A DNA stretch of 34,647 nucleotides, taken from Aequorivita sp. (lineage in GTDB: Bacteria; Bacteroidota; Bacteroidia; Flavobacteriales; Flavobacteriaceae). The stretch's first letter is position 1. Each line of letters starts with the position of its first letter. Below the pieces are notes generated by a model that saw only the letters and a list, made by a program, of their open reading frames with translations, did not search any database and was not told the origin of the DNA. Location: the NCBI GenBank assembly GCA_020435825.1, contig JAGQYY010000022.1:1-34647 (forward strand), in the 5' to 3' direction. Both the position numbers and the translations under genes were made by a program. Below are positions 33,909 to 34,647 of this stretch, piece by piece.

Positions 33909-34647
33909 TTAATGATCTAATTCATCTTCATTGTCCTGCAATGGGATGTGTTGAGGAATAAAGTCTTGTCCGGGAATCACAAAGTCGGTTCCATCTTTAT
34001 TCAACTTGCTATAGTCATAAGACCAACGGTACACATGTGGAATTGGACCATCCCAGTTTCCGTGGATGTGTTTTACTTCGGCAGTCCATTCTAAAGTAGT
34101 GGAATTCCAAGGATTTTTAGGGCCGATTTTTCCGAAGAACATAGAGTGAATGAAGTTATATAGAAACACTACTTGAACACCAATTGTAATGATTGCGAAA
34201 ATAGTCATCACAACATTTATATCTGCCAAATCATCAAAATAAGGAAAGTTGGTATTTGTATAGTACCTACGCGGAAGTCCTGCCAAACCAACGAAATGCA
34301 TTGGGAAAAATATTCCATAGGCACCGATAGACGTTATCCAAAAATGGATATATCCAAGTTTTTTATTCATCATTCTTCCCTCAAACATTTTTGGGAACCA
34401 ATGATAAACTCCTGCCAAAAATCCGTAAGCTGCTGAAATACCCATTACCAAGTGGAAGTGAGCTACAATGAAATAAGTGTCATGAATGTTAATATCCAAA
34501 GCACTATCACCCATAATAATTCCTGTTAAACCACCAGTAATAAAGGTAGAAACAAAAGCAATACACCAAAGCATGGCTACGTTCATTTGCAACTTACCCC
34601 GCCATAGAGTAGTTATCCAGTTAAAAGATTTTACTGCAGAAGGAATT
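33909..34647 (-). CDS. Haem-copper oxidase subunit I, C-terminal part (truncated by window edge)
   Basis: The frame is open to the right edge, so the N-terminus is missing; about 245 residues are visible. This is the catalytic subunit of the terminal oxidase in the inner membrane. FNWITTLWRGKLQMNVAMLW and INIHDTYFIVAHFHLVMG are subunit I hallmarks; the two histidines of AHFH are the usual axial ligands of haem a3 and low-spin haem a. Five or so membrane helices remain, followed by a hydrophilic tail from about the last 60 residues (ending in an acidic DNEDELDH). A CxA-type subunit II gene would be expected beyond the right edge. Subunits III, III' and IV are 20 kb away in this window. Confidence 0.95.
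   Translation of the reverse strand, partial: IPSAVKSFNWITTLWRGKLQMNVAMLWCIAFVSTFITGGLTGIIMGDSALDINIHDTYFIVAHFHLVMGISAAYGFLAGVYHWFPKMFEGRMMNKKLGYIHFWITSIGAYGIFFPMHFVGLAGLPRRYYTNTNFPYFDDLADINVVMTIFAIITIGVQVVFLYNFIHSMFFGKIGPKNPWNSTTLEWTAEVKHIHGNWDGPIPHVYRWSYDYSKLNKDGTDFVIPGQDFIPQHIPLQDNEDELDH

Noticed and set aside
1..34647. CRISPR array, tRNA or rRNA genes, insertion sequences, phage or defence genes
   Set aside because: Looked for on both strands; no regularly spaced repeats, tRNA-like or rRNA sequence, transposase, integrase or recognisable defence protein was seen.

Overview
The window is a piece of chromosome from a marine-type member of the Bacteroidota, class Flavobacteriia. The evidence is the AT-rich background, the near absence of Shine-Dalgarno sequences, several promoters of the Bacteroidota type (TTG, about 20 nt, TAnnTTTG), the gliding and type IX secretion gene sprA, a RemB/Wzi-like outer-membrane protein, and a cytochrome oxidase, ruvAB, sprA, gcvH gene order that I recognise from this class. 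No rRNA, tRNA, insertion sequence, phage gene, CRISPR array or integration site was found. Almost all of the window is ordinary core genome.

Layout. 1-1796 (minus) is the N-terminal part of a large secreted surface protein that runs off the left edge; its base composition changes abruptly at about position 346. 1872-6887 (plus) holds an Nfu-type Fe-S scaffold protein, dodecin with a clear terminator, a lipoprotein of the DUF255/thioredoxin-like family, an MscS channel and an unrecognised secreted protein. 6897-10171 (minus) is a TolC, periplasmic adaptor, TsaB operon. 10235-12416 (minus) is a cytochrome-oxidase assembly operon: a cysteine-free SCO-like protein, SCO1, a DUF420/CtaM-like protein and a small CxxC membrane protein. 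12551-15539 (minus) is haem O synthase, two subunit III proteins and subunit IV of a haem-copper oxidase. 15663-16646 (plus) is an exported metallo-beta-lactamase-fold protein.

16699-20505 (minus) contains three neighbouring genes that share one TonB-C-like domain: two TonB energy transducers and a RemB/Wzi-like barrel carrying that domain at its N-terminus. 20572-29164 (minus) is ruvA-sprA-gcvH-vanZ, with sprA alone filling 7.2 kb. 29258-33627 (minus) is malic enzyme, queG and ruvB. 33628-33908 is the largest gene-free stretch; it is under 300 bp and is rich in hairpins. 33909-34647 (minus) is the C-terminal end of oxidase subunit I, cut by the right edge.

How the genes work together. Oxidase subunits I, III, III' and IV, haem O synthase and the copper/assembly factors together make a caa3/aa3-type terminal oxidase. 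SprA is the outer-membrane channel of the type IX secretion system, which would export surface proteins such as the one at the left edge. The TonB proteins energise outer-membrane import. RuvA and RuvB serve Holliday-junction branch migration, and QueG and TsaB serve tRNA modification. I found no complete undescribed system. The points most worth a second look are the composition switch inside the left-edge surface protein, the three-gene TonB-C cluster, the structured intergenic region before oxidase subunit I, and several family members with altered key residues.
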